Source of the DNA: Primulina eburnea | Lineage: Eukaryota; Streptophyta; Magnoliopsida; Lamiales; Gesneriaceae | Assembly: GCF_022965805.1 (NCBI RefSeq) | Contig: NC_133116.1 | Span: forward strand, 6,200,001 to 6,264,000 | Direction: 5' to 3' | DNA length: 64,000 nucleotides | In this document: positions 49,630 to 62,882 of the stretch, in pieces | How positions within the stretch are numbered: position 1 is the stretch's first letter | Layout of the letters: each line of letters opens with the position of its first letter | The notes under the pieces: model-generated | Databases searched by the model: none | Told to the model about the DNA's origin: nothing | Seen by the model: the letters and a program-made list of their open reading frames with translations, nothing else | Made by a program: the position numbers and the translations under genes

Positions 49630-50928
49630 TAATAGTCGCAGTTCTATTAAATTGATGGAGCTATCTAGGAAATCTAACAATGAATTAAAATAGAAAATAT
49701 ATAAAGGAATATTGTCCAGCGTATTGCATATGGAAATCGGTATTTTTAGACTCAATAATTTCACTCCTACCATAATAGGCATAAGATATTAGTCAATTTT
49801 AATTTCCTTTCGCAGTTTGTTGAAAGAAACAACTCGATGATATTATTATTACAACAGAAATTATTTTTAGGGCACCATGAATTCGTCTTTTAGAGCAAAA
49901 GAATGAAAATAATGAGTAACTTTTCAATTGTTTTTTGTCATTTAAGATTTATTTTACTATAAAATGAGGGTGGCTTTCGAAAATATATATATGGACATGA
50001 TCCGCCGCACTGAAAGGGCGGACAATGAGATTCAGTTTTGATATGATGTACACTCATATAAACTTATGTAAATACTGATGATCTATTATGTGAGTAGGTC
50101 CGATGGTGATATTTTTATAATATCCACGCTTTTATAATTTTTAATATTTATTTATTTTAGGAGCAGATTATTCAATCTAAGATTTTTCTTTTTCAAAAAA
50201 GAATATTCATACTGATTTTTTCCCAATTACATCTTTGTCGGAATATTTAGCATCTACAGTAAATATTTCATATAAGAAAACTCCATTAATTTAGAATTTA
50301 CGGATCTTAAAAAAAGTCCATTATCTAATTTTTAATATTGAAAAACCCTAAATATTGAAATGTTGTATTTTTGTTCCCAAAACAGCCCGAACCTTCATAT
50401 ATCAAATAAATTATTACTTTTGTTGGATTATTTATTTCAAATTTTTTAGATTTAACCAATCAATTCAATATATATATATTTTTTATTTACAACTAATATA
50501 TGACATGATTAATTATGCTTGAATTTACAAAATACATTTATAGCTTGAAGCTGGAAATTAAAAGTAATTGATAAAACAAAATTCTTATAAATTGGTATTA
50601 ACGAAGTAAATTTGACCAAATAAATCAAGTCACCTTATAAATTATAATCGTATTTATTCTAATATTTTTAATTATGAGATTCAAAAATTTAATTTAATTT
50701 TAACTCGATTAAATAAATATACGCATGCAAAAAAAATAAAAATAAATATAAAGCATATTTATTCGTATACCAAGAGTATTTACTACACCGCATCTCTTAG
50801 ATCTCCATGTATGCCGCCAACATAAAACTAAAATTAACCCGTAATATACAGAATTAGTCATTCTTTATTACATGAAAATATTTCAAAATTTATTGTTAAT
50901 TTTTCTAAAATTATAACTTCGCTCTTAT
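49630..50928. other. Intergenic DNA
   Basis: AT-rich; no gene and no repeat ends recognised. Confidence 0.4.
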
Positions 50929-52218
50929 TGAAAATATGAAAAATATTTGTGTTGAAAATTATAATGTTGAATGTTGAAAATTAGGTAAAATTAGGTGTTG
51001 AATATTGAAAATTAGTGTGTGATGATGTATGTAATGATGAAATTGTTTTTGGATTGTTTTCCAAAGAAATACTATAAATAGGTCTCCATTTGTAAAGATT
51101 TGATACAATTGAGTAGAGAGAAAAATATTATAAAGTGTGTTGTTTGGTAAATTTTGAGAGTTTGAGATTTTTACTTTTTACCCTAAATTTTTACTTTTTC
51201 ACAACACGTTATGAGCACGAAGCTCTAAAATTCCTTTTCCAAGCTCCAAACAGAAGAAAAAGGTAACAAAAGTAATATTAATATTTATTTTACTGTTATT
51301 TATTTATTGTATATATATTTAATATATAATATAATGTTATTATTAGAAATAATAAATTTTTCAAAAATTTGTTATAAATCCTGGAAGGATGTTAAGACGA
51401 CATCCCACACTCCCGGTAAGGGATACGACAAGTATAAAAGCTTATAAGGTTTTTAAACAAAATAACTTATGGCACATCATTATAACAATGTGATATGATA
51501 TACATAATTATTTAAACATGACTAATATTATATACATCATATTATTACCATAAAATTATACAAATACATACATTTATTTTTTTGTACACCAACGATCATA
51601 AACGGTAACAAAACGGCTAGTTTTTGCCCTATAAATATGATATCACAATTACATTCAATCACTCAAATTTTCTTTTCTTCTCTAAAAATTATTCTTCATC
51701 AAATTTTTCGAAGAAAAAAGAAGATGACTTTCTCAAGGTTATTTTTAATTATTTTGGTTATCATACTCACGAGTCTTGTATTTATCGGAGAATATCATCC
51801 TCGTGTGTTTTCTTTATTTTTACAAATGCGTGTAGTTGTTGTTTATCCATTATTTTGTATTGCAATATTTATTAACTAATAAAATGCATCGTAATTTTTT
51901 TAATACCACCATGTCAAACTTGACAAAGCTCGAATTCATTGCTTTTGATATTACAGAGAAAAATTATATGCCATGGGCTTTCGATGTAGAAATGCATCTT
52001 GAGTCATTGGGTCTAAGTGAGACCATAAAAGAAAATGACATATCGACTTCACAAGAAAAGGAAAAAGTCATGATATTTTTGCGTCGACATCTCGACGAGG
52101 GATTGAATGTGAATATTTAATTGAAAAAGATCTCATGGCCTTGTGGAAGGTATTAAAAGAAATATTCGAACATAGGGAAGTTATACTTCCGACCGCCCAG
52201 GATGAATGGAATACGTTG
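50929..52218 (+). mobile_element. Copia element B: 5' LTR, leader and gag start
   Basis: LTR 50929-51206 (TGAAAATATG ... CACAACA). After it comes 'cgttatgagcacgaagctc', then a leader of about 700 bp, then gag from about 51911 (MSNLTKLEFIAFDITEKNYM; EMHLESLGLSETIKENDI), which goes out of frame after HLDEGL. It stops at 52218 inside gag, where the inverted element C begins. No 3' part or second LTR is present. Confidence 0.85.
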
Positions 52219-53835
52219 AGTTTTCAGATTTAAATTCATTTTTGTTTACGACATTTACTTCAGGAAATGCCGTTGAACCAGTGGGTCGTGCCTGATGATT
52301 TCTCATTAATAGCTCGTTATTCTTTTCTGCCACCAGGAGACATGCGATAAGTTCGGAATATCTCGAAAATTCACGCACTCTATATTGTTGTTGTAGAGTT
52401 ATATTCGATGCATGAAAAGTGGAAAATTATTTTTCAAGCATTTCCATTTCAGTAATCTCATGCCCACAGAATTTCAATTGCGAGATTATTTTATACATCA
52501 CTGAGTTATAATCACTGAATTTTTAAAATCTTGGAATCTCAACGTATTCCATTCATCTTGGGCGGTCGGAAGTATAACTTCCCTTATATGTTCGAATATT
52601 TCTTTTAATCTCTTCCACAAAGCCACAAGATCTTTTTCAATTAAATATTCACATTTCAATCTCTCGTCGAGATGTAGACGCAAAAATATCATGGCTTTTG
52701 TCTTTTCTTGTGAAGTCGATATGTCATTTTCCTTTATGGTCTCACTTAGACCCAATGACTCCAGATGCATTTCTACATCGAGAGTTCATGGCATATAATT
52801 TTTCTCCGTAATATCAAGAGCAATGAGTTCGAGCTTTGCCAAGTTTGACATGGTGGTACTAAAAAAATTACGATGCATTTTATTAGTTAATAAATATTGC
52901 AATACAAAATAATGGATAAACAACAACTACACGCATTTGTAAAAATAAAGAAAACACACGAGGATGATATTCTCCGATAAATACAAGACTCGTGAGTATG
53001 ATAACCAAAATAATTAAAAATAACCTTGAGAAAGTCATCTTCTTTTTTCTTCGAAAAATTTGATGAAAAATAATTTTTAGAGAAGAAAAGAAAATTGGAG
53101 TGATTGAATGTAATTGTGATATCATATTTATAGGGCAAAAACTAGCCGTTTTGTTACATTTTATGATCGTTGGTGTACAAAAAAATAAATGTATGTATTT
53201 GTATAATTTTATGGGAATAATATGATATATATAATATTAGTCATGTTTAAATAATTATGTATATCATATCACATTATTATAATGATGTGCCATAAGTTAT
53301 TTTGTTTAAAAACCTTATAAGCTTTTATACTTGTCGTATCCCTTACCGGAAGTGTGGGATGTCGTCTTAACATCCTCCCAGGATTTATAACAAGTTTTTG
53401 AAAAAGTTATTATTTCTATTAATAATATTATATTACATATTAAATATATACACAATAAATAAATAACAGTAAAATAAATATTATTACTTTTGTTACATTT
53501 TTCTTCTGTTTGGAGTTTGGAAAAGTATGAAGGACTTTTAGAGCTTCGTGCTGATAACGTGTTGTGAAAAAGTAAAAATTTATGGTAAAAAGTAAAAATC
53601 AACTCTCAAAATTTACCAAACAACATACTTTATAATATTTTTCTCTCTACTCAATTGTATCAAATCTTTACAAATTGTGAGTCTATTTATAGAATTTCTT
53701 TGGAAAACAATCCAAAAACAATTTCACCATTACATACATCATCACACACTAATTTTCAACATTGAACACCTAATTTTATCTAATTTTCAACATTCAACAT
53801 TATAATTTTCAACACAAATATTTTTCATATTTTCA
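52219..53835 (-). mobile_element. Copia element C: inverted copy with LTR, leader and longer gag
   Basis: Minus-strand counterpart of B. LTR 53835-53560, leader, gag from about 52851, with HLESLGLSETIKENDISTSQ, LKEIFEHIREVILPTAQDEW and, near 52219, SRYSELIACLLVAEKNNELL and RPTGSTAFPE. It extends about 270 bp further into gag than B. Sequence match to B is high throughout, so the pair is a large inverted repeat (50929-52218 against 52490-53835). Confidence 0.85.
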
Positions 53836-54585
53836 ATAGAAAGGTCATTATTCATGTAGTTTGTGAAAAGCTAGCTAGCATCCACTCAATTATGTGACGA
53901 CAGTTCAAAAATAATGATCGGTTCACATTTAAGTAAAGGGTTGTTTTGTCTATAGCTCATAACACATGACATTAATGTCACAAATTTGAGATAAAATATC
54001 GAGTTCGATATCTTTTAAATATTTTACAAATATCAACAGTGGACACATGTATCATATATTATTAAATAATGAAGTCTTTTATTCGGTTACATTTCAGTTT
54101 TAGTTTTATATTTTTTTTAAAATTTTTGATAATTTTTTTTAATTGAAAGTGTTGATATGGAAATATGATAATCGAGCGGAGACTATACAACTGGAGGTGA
54201 GCAGACCATTTTTTAATATGGTTAATTTTAAGATTAAAATTTTCAAGTTATTTATTTGAGCTGATCACGGTATAATTGCATTCCTTAAGTTCGAACTATA
54301 GCTGATCACGGTATAATTGCATTCCTTACGTTCGAACTATAAAAAATTATAATTAATGATAATTGTATAATTCAAATTTTTTAAATCAAAATCTCATTCC
54401 TATAGATAGTTTATTAGGAGATTTGTGTTTAAATATTATTTAATTTGTTGTTTTTCTAGTGCATTCTTAAATTTGCAAGAATTTTCAATAATTTTGGACA
54501 TATTTTAAAAGGAAAAGAAAAAAAAAACTCGACTCCATTCCACGAAAGAACCCACCAACATTCTTAATTAATCCACGGTATCAGT
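53836..54585. promoter_or_regulatory. Upstream region of the BURP gene, with a 41-bp tandem duplication
   Basis: No gene. At 54259-54299 and 54300-54340 a 41-bp unit starting 'agctgatcacggtataattg' occurs twice with one difference (aagt/acgt), about 250 bp upstream of the start codon. No clear TATA box was identified. Confidence 0.55.
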
Positions 54586-56608
54586 ATGCCATCCGCCACA
54601 GCTCCGACTATCCTCCTCCTGCTCCTCCTCAGCTACTATAATCCGCCACTCAGCAGCAGCGCAAACCCCTCCAACCTTAAAATCTCATTCCTCAATGCTT
54701 TTGTTGTGTATATCCAGGTTCGAGTTACCGCCGCCAGAGAAAACCCATTTACCCCGAAAGCATACGTAACACGTTACTGGGAGAAACGGATATCGAACAA
54801 CTTGACAAAGCCATCGTTCTTACTCGACAAGGCTTCGCCGCTCACTGCCACCGATTACGCGGCCTTCTCTAGACTTGCAGATCAAAACTCTCTGTCAACT
54901 CAGCTTCCTGATTTCTGCGCGAAGGCAGATCTTTTGTGCTTCTCCGATTTAGCTCCCAGCCTGGAGAAACACTCCCAGGATGTGAACTTCGCCAACTACG
55001 TCTTCGAGAACTTCACAAACTACGGCACCAAACGCCGCGGTGGAGTTGATTCTTTCACTCAATACGTCGTCGAGGACACCTTCCGTCGCTACAGCCGTGG
55101 ATCCACCGACCATGACGACAAGTTCACCGTCTACGCTAACGACTCAAGTGTGATAGACGATATATTCAACACATACGGCACCGCTGCCACAGGCGGAAAA
55201 GGAATATTCAACAACTACAACACTGAAGTAAATGTGCCCGGTGCCCGGTGCCCGGTTTACATCCTACTCCGATAGAAGCAATGCAAGGAAACAATCGTTC
55301 ATACAATATGCCAACCAGGCAAATGCCGGAGATCAGAGTTTCACAAGCTACGGCAAAAAGGGAAACAATTCTGACAATGAATTCAAGAGCTACGGGGACG
55401 ACTTGGCTAATGTAATAGGCTCCACTTTCACCAACTATGGCGAAAGCGGGAATGCTCCGAAGGATACTTTCACTTCATATGGGAATAGTTCGAATGTCCC
55501 TGGGAATTCTTTTAGTAATTATGGCGCCCAAAGCCGGACTCCAAACGATACTTTCACTACATATGGGAGTAATGCAAATGTGCCCGAAAATAATTTCAAA
55601 AATTATGGCTCTGAAAGTAGTAAACCAGTAGTGAGTTTCAAGAATTACAGGGATAATGGTAATGTAGGAGACGACAATTTCCAATCTTATGCCAAAAAAT
55701 CCATCGCTGGAAAGGTGGATTTCCTCAATTATGCACAGACATTCAATGAAGGCACTGACACATTTAGTGGCTATGGCAAGAATGCCGCTGACCCAGTGAC
55801 TGTCGGCTTCAAGATTTATGGAATCAACAATACTTTCAAAGATTATGAGAAAAGGGGTGTCACGTTTAGCAGCTACACTAATGATAGCTCATCGGTGGTG
55901 TCTTCTTTAGTATCCCGGGGTAAAAAGGTACACTCACAGGTGATCGAGCCAGGGAAGTTCTTCCGGGAGGAGATGCTCAAGAGTGGTACGATCATGCCAA
56001 TGCCAGATATTCAAGATAAAATGCCGAAAAGGTCGTTTTTGCCTCGGACGATCGTGTCCAAATTACATTTTTCAACCTCGAAGTTGGCAGAAATGAAAAG
56101 GCTTTACCATGCAAGTGATGACTCCGGTGTTGCGAACATCATGATCGAGTCGTTGAAAGATTGCGAGAGGGAGCCGAGTCCCGGTGAGGTCAAGCGATGC
56201 GTGGCGTCGATTGAAGATATGATTGACTTTGCCACGTCTGTGTTAGGACGGAACGTGACGGTCCGATCCACAGAGAACATCCAAGGGTCGAAAGGTGATA
56301 TCATGATTGGAGAAGTCAAAGGAATCAACGGAGGAAAAGTAACCAAATCGGTATCATGTCATCAAAGTCTTTACTTCTATATCATCTACTACTGCCATTC
56401 TGTTCCAAAAGTCCGGGTCTACGAAGCGGATATTCTCGACCCGAAATCGAGGGTTAAAATCAACCATGGTGTTGCCGTTTGCCATTTGGATACTTCATCT
56501 TGGAGTCAGGGCCATGGAGCCTTCATTGCATTGGGATCCAAACCCGGTAAAATCGAGGTGTGTCATTGGATCTTTCAGAATGATATGACTTGGACGACTG
56601 CAGATTGA
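54586..56608 (+). CDS. Polygalacturonase-1 non-catalytic beta-subunit-like BURP protein, frameshifted
   Basis: Secreted wall protein family that binds polygalacturonase and affects pectin breakdown. The start at 54586 gives a Leu-rich signal peptide, then NPFTPKAYVTRYWEKRISNN, the family N terminus. A long run of FxxY repeats follows (FTNYG, FTSYG, FKSYG and so on), then the BURP domain. The BURP signature is complete: CH-x10-CH-x27-CH-x25-CH, ending VCHWIFQNDMTWTTAD. The reading breaks at 55234-55254, where GTGCCCG stands three times in a row. The first frame stops at 55275 and the rest continues in another frame to 56608. Losing one 7-bp unit would restore a single frame. No intron is needed. 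It is either a very young pseudogene or an assembly error. Confidence 0.9.
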
Positions 56609-58093
56609 GATCCGACCCGATACGTTCAAATATGCGGGTATGAATAAAGTATGTATGTGTTTGCAGTATCGATCTAAGTAGAAACTAATGCATCATTTTG
56701 CTGTACCAATTTTTGGACATCCAACCAATAAAATAAGTTGAGAAGTGACGGGTCATAAATTTTATTTGCTCAGCATAATTGATTGCTGCTAAGCAGAGGT
56801 GTTACATCCATGGACATACCTAAATGGTCCCTGATTCTCAAGTCACCAAAAATCCATTTGTATGCATGTTGCATCCGAAGAATTTTGCTACTCAGTCTTT
56901 TAATATTATTTTTTCCCCTTTGCAAAGATTCTAAATGTGTGATTAAGCCTTTCCTATAAAAAAAAAAAAAGTGTGATAAAGACTCGAGCATCTTGATATT
57001 CAAAGGTTTGTGTGAAAGTAGGCTTTGGAGATTTATATTCATTGGATAAAACATATTTATATAAAGTAAGTATTTTGTGAGATGGTTTCACGAATCTTTA
57101 TTTTTGAATTCATATTTATAATAAAAAAATAATACTTTTGACATAGAAGTAATATTTTTTAATTAGTAACTGAAATAGAATATATGTCATTAAATATAGA
57201 AATTGATCCTAAATTTGTCATTATTTTCACTGACAGCAGTTAAATATAAAAAAATAAATTCTGGCCAAGTGTAATCTTTCCATGTATAAATTTATTATAT
57301 CGAATTTATTTATTTTTCTAATCATTTTATTCGAAGTTCTTAAATCATTTATAGATTTTTATATAATATTTAACCTTTTACCTTAAAATAAAATACTCGC
57401 ATCACATGTGAAGCGTAAATCTATTACTTATTATAATTAATATACAAATTAAATTATCTTTGAATGGTCCATTCATTTACGCTACCGAAAGAGTTGAAAA
57501 CATGAATATTGGTCCACACAGATGTAGCAGTTGATTCAGAAATATCACTAACAGTGCACAAGGGCAGAATATAAATCATTCGCATCAGTCACTCGAGCTT
57601 TAGAGACAGTCCCAACATTTGCCACGAAACGGGCTTCAAATCCAGGATAATGTCACGGAAAGAAAATAAATATTAGACATCAAACTGGACTCAACATCTC
57701 GAATCACTCAAAATTGCAATATTTTTGTACCATTTCTGGTTCCTTTTACTTCGAAGTTAAACATAAACTTGGCTAAGCACCATTCACAAATACACTAGAA
57801 TTTTTAACTCCTCTTCTTCCTTTTCCCGTTATTACATAAAGCCCTCGATGACAGCGTATATGATAACCAATAATGAAGGTAAACCATGCGTAGCAATGGA
57901 TCCAACAACCAACCTGAATATTAAGTGATACACTCTCTTCAATTAGCGGTTTGCGTGATCAAGTAGTGTCATAAAACTTCTTTGGTTATATGTCTTGTCA
58001 AACCAATGGGGATCAAAAAATACCAGATTTTCCGGTCCAATATGTAAAACACAAGACGTGCTCCCTGCATACCCGATCAACAGTGAAAATACG
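56609..58093. other. Convergent 3' flanks of the BURP and cyclin T genes
   Basis: No gene. Contains a decayed 9-bp-TSD MITE copy at about 57066-57190 ('agtattttgtgagatggttt' and the shared AT-rich middle, right end missing). Confidence 0.5.
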
Positions 58094-61000
58094 TCAAACA
58101 TGGTTCTCCTGTGCGTGCCTTTTGTTGCCTCTTTCTGAATAATCAAGCCTCCTCACTCCATTTCTATCCTCTGAATACTCCTGGTGACTTTGTTTATGGG
58201 ATCCTGATACATGATCAGTCAGCTGTTTTCCCTCCTGTGGTTTTTCCAAAGGGCTATTAGCTTTTCTCTTACGAATGCTTGTCCTAGGTGACCTTTCATC
58301 ATCAAACGATTCGACTTCTCCTTCCTCTACAGGATCAAAATCACCTCCATATGAGGATTGCCCTTTAGTAGATTGGTAATGACCATCTCTGGCCTCATAT
58401 GCAAATTTGATGGGTTGAGAGTTCTCATGGTCTTGTTTAATTGAAGGTTTAGACCAGCTTTGCTTTTTCCTTTCCTGTTTAATCTTTTCACTCTCGCCAG
58501 GCACTTCAACGTCCTCCAGTTCCCTCTCAAGCTCATCCATTTGGTCCGTTTTATGAGTTATGTCTCCGCGGGCCTTCCTCCGCTCCAAGGCTGCTTTGAC
58601 CTTCTCTCTGTCGATTTTTTTCATAGCATCTTGAGGTGACTGGACAACTGCACCATCCTTGTTAGACAAATTTTTGCCGTGATATTTATCATTTGGTTCT
58701 ATTGGATCCCTTGTTTCAATCCGGCCCGAATTCCCTTCTTGATCATGCTTTCCATGTCCTTCACTCCCAACCCTTGTTTTATTCTGAACATCCTCTGTGT
58801 TCACAACACGAGGTGTCGCTTCAAATTCATGCTTCTCGGTATCATTAATCTCATAATCTCTTTTGAGATCCGAATTGCTACCTTTTTGGGATCGTCCATA
58901 TTCAGTATTTTGCATTTGAGTAGTTCTTGAAAGCCCACTGTGATCATCAGAAGGTGGCTGATCCGGAAGCGATCTTGATTGTGCTGGCTTCGATGAAACT
59001 GCCTTCGTAGTAGCACCACCATGGGAATTGGTAGCATGCTCTTCAGTAGGAGGGCCTTTTGATGGAGGTCGTTGTGCCCCAGAAGCACTCCCTTCGGCTT
59101 CACTAGCCTGAGCTGGTGGCACTCTGTTTTGTTCATAGAGTTCTAACATCTGATTACTAACCTCTGCAAAGAACAAGACACATCCAGTAGAAAAGAAATA
59201 TTTATAAAATGGGGAAAAAGTTGATGAATTATCTTATATCCCATTGCAATCAAGCGTATTATCCTAGACCCTTCCCTAATTCCCCTTCATCATAATTATG
59301 AGCTAAAAAAGTCAAATTCAACAAGAAGCACCATCTTTTCGAACATTCGTCGTGTTCTAGAGAGGTGAGACCTATTCCATGCTAGCATGATGTTGATGTG
59401 CAAGCTACCAAAGGGAAGGCACCAACCCTCCAATTGGCGGGGGGTGACATCAAACTCCTGCCACCAAACCTTCTCGCCATCAGATGGGAGCTTTACTTTG
59501 AGGAACTTGGCAGCAAGAAAAATAGCACCAGCTGCAATATGGTGGGGCTTAAATTGCAAACAAAGAGATGTCCGGAGCCTGCGTTCCGTTTTCTCAGGTC
59601 AAATGCAGGAAGAATTGCCATGGATAGGATATTATCATGACTCAGTCTAAAGAAAATATCATACCCATCGTTGACAAAATTCCATGCAACTTGAGCTAGA
59701 GCATTTTGAGCAACCTGAAATTTCTTAATTGCCTCAACAAGTGGTTTATATGGATGCTGTAAATTAAGATCAAAACCAAGCGTTGCCAGAACCACCCTTT
59801 CCCCCTGTAAAATAAGTTCCTTTTGTTGCTCATATACCTCCTGTACAAAGGATTAAACTAAATAACTGTCATATAAAAGACAGACAACACCTCATCACAA
59901 AATCCAAATTGGAAAAACAAAGAATTCAGACTGCAAACTTGCAAAACGTTTTCCATATATAGGCATCTTCTGAAAAACTGGTGAGCCACAAGCATATGCA
60001 AACAAACAATCAGGCTCAACCAGTTAAATTCAACTAGAAAGTAGCTACAGGAACAAAGTAACGTCACCTTCTGTTTTATCCTTTGCATGGCTGCAGCATC
60101 CTTCTTATGAATAATTTCGTATGACACGAGAATTACATCTTTTAGAGGACGAGGAGTTTCTTCAACCTTACCGGCCAGAAACATACATACTGTGGCAATG
60201 GTCTGCAAAGAAGAGGGAAATAAGACCCGATTTTTAATCACCTTCACAATAAAGTCGTTGAAGAAAGTGACAATACACAGATGATTCAACTGAATATGCA
60301 CATCTCCACCTGAAGTTTTTATATGTTGCATATCTTTATAAATTCATCATTTTTGTACTTTTTCTCACTGTTAAGCTATCTTTTTGGCTTCACTTAGCGT
60401 GTTTGACTATCATAACCTAAGATCTGGCTTCATAAGGATGAAACAGAATAAACAGGCACACACACAGCCATAATCATCCAGCCATGAGAACCAGCCACAC
60501 ATAGACAACAGTCACCGTAATAATCCCCAAAGAATTTAGTCACAAATCCCATCATTAGATCTCGTTTCTCACTTTGAAAACTAGAACAGTCTGTTACAAA
60601 CTCCTACTTGTTTCACATTTCCAGCAAAAACCATCATAACGAGTAAGCTGGAGGATAAGATACAACATCATCTAACTTGAAGAAGTTGATGAGCTTGATG
60701 CAATCACCTTAAAATTTCTTATCGGTGGAAAAGCATTTAAATAAGGTAGCCATAAAACTTCGGAGATTAAATTTCATGGTGGCAAAACTCCGACAGATCC
60801 ATAGCCAACATATTAAATATAAACAGTTGTTAAAATTCCATATTGTATAATAAACTGCCATCATGAGAAGGAAGATTAAAAATAAAACCATTTTAAACAC
60901 AACAATCACATCGTGTTCCTTTCTCATTTAAAATAAACCCCAACTTACAAGTAGCCCTGATTCAACAATTCATGACTTCCAGAATAGAACAAGCAATTAT

Positions 61001-62882
61001 TTTTAGAAAGACTCTGAAGAAAGAAGAATTTCATATCCACAATCAGTTCACCAGATGTTAATCTCTTAAACATTATGTGTACTCATTCTCAACCGAAGCA
61101 ACTTACTATAGAAGTCCTCAACTCCAAACCAAATTAAGAGCAAAGGGAGAATAAACAAACTCACCCTCCTATCATTCTTTACATGGGACTGACGAAGGAA
61201 GAACCGATGACAAAATATAATTGCCGTAGCAATTGTGACCTGAGGCCTGCAATCATGAAACATCCAGCATCGAGCTAAGATAAATTTCATAGCATTTTAA
61301 ATTCATATGCTTCGATGGAAAAACTAAATTGCAGTTAACAACCAAAAAACAGGATGGTGAACTAAATCAGTATGTCAACAGATTCTAAAGATCACCAACA
61401 GGAGGCATCTGCCAGTTAAGGCTGTTTCGCCTAGAAGAACAATTGTTATGGTAATGGATTTGACAATCAACAAGCATTCAACAAAGTAGCCCCAAAACAG
61501 GCTGAAGAGACAAGTCAACTTCCTTTTATGAGATTTAAGAACCATTGGATCTGAGGGTTGTTACAGTTCAACAGGGACTTGGGGTATATTTCTAAGTCGA
61601 AAAAGATGATAAGCTGGCTGATGCCAGTGGTTTGAGGAAATATCTTCGACATAATAAGAGCAAGCTGGCAATCGAAGATAGTTCCTAAAATCGATGGTCA
61701 TACAGAGTGATAAGAGGAAGACACTAAATAAAGACTAATGGCAGTGGCACAAGCCTGCCTATTCTTAGCAGTGAAAGTATGTACAGTGAGAAGCATAAAA
61801 AATTCTAGCCATCTGTGTGCCTCTTAAAATGATGCCATCAAATCCCCAATCCTTTTATTGGTACGTGAGACAGCTGTCGGACGATTAGGGCTGCAAGCCG
61901 CAGCGCAGTGAGGGAATCCTTCAGTCCAAGATACAAATCCACCCTATCTCTAAACTGAAATAATAAATTTGGGGACGGGAATTTTCCTTTTTTTCTTGCT
62001 AAGCTCAATAGCTATAACACACCCAAGTCTCCACTCAGACAAAGTTATGAAATGTTATGGTGGTACCTTGCAAAGCATTAAACAACTAACACAATCAATT
62101 TCAAAGAGCATATGCCACATAGACACAAAAGGAAATTAAAACATAAATTTTCCTTCTCCCTTTATCCTCATGACATTTAAAGAGATAGAAGCAAGAATTC
62201 TTACCTATATCCTAACTAGCATATGCATTGTTTCCTGGCATGGATATCTTACATTAGACATATACCATAAAATTTACATGACGTAAACTCACAATTGGAA
62301 CCTCAATCACTGTGCATATACTACACACATAGTAAAAAAACATATGCAGGCACATAAATAGTAATCACCAAGCATACATACAATCCATCGATATAAATCT
62401 CAGGGTATAAAAATACTTCACTTGATACCACACATGACCATCATATCACTTCTATCTCAAATATCTCTATGGCAGAAAGTCAATGTTGTGATGTTTATGC
62501 TTGTGAAATGAACATGAATTCATATGCTTCTTAGAAATAAAATAAAACAAACAAAAAGCGAGAAAATCAACCAAATAGAGCTTATTTAAGAACTTCTACC
62601 ACTAACGAGAACTTACACTTGATGAATCACCAATCTCCACAGGAAAAAAACTTACACTTTAAGTCTCATGCCTAAATCTTGTAAGAATGTGCAATATGAC
62701 TTCCGCAGGTAATTTTCTTTCTTCAAATCAATTCCATCTCGTCTAGAAGGGGAATTTTCTTCAATTTCCTTCCTAGAGAAATACCACTGCCCACCACCTT
62801 CTTCTGGTTTTTCCTGGGAAATCCTTGAATGTCCTTCAGGTGCTCCACGATATGAGGGCTCACCAGACAAGAGACCGGCCAT
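58094..62882 (-). CDS. CYCT1: Cyclin T (P-TEFb-type cyclin)
   Basis: Partner of CDKC kinases in the plant P-TEFb complex that phosphorylates the RNA polymerase II tail (nucleus). Six exons: 62882-62656, 61246-61165, 60202-60068, 59840-59665, 59578-59427 and 59163-58094. Phases fit; 613 residues. The start [10 protein letters not shown] matches the family start; the frame before it opens only with GTG. Cyclin box blocks: [96 protein letters not shown] and [20 protein letters not shown]. The C-terminal half is a long, hydrophilic tail (Lys/Glu/Asp/Ser-rich, RERK-like) in one exon. The intron between exons 1 and 2 is about 1.4 kb. No lesion is seen. Confidence 0.95.

Noticed and set aside
54675..54722. 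Possible small intron after the signal peptide of the BURP gene
   Set aside because: The frame is open throughout and no convincing donor was found; left as coding.
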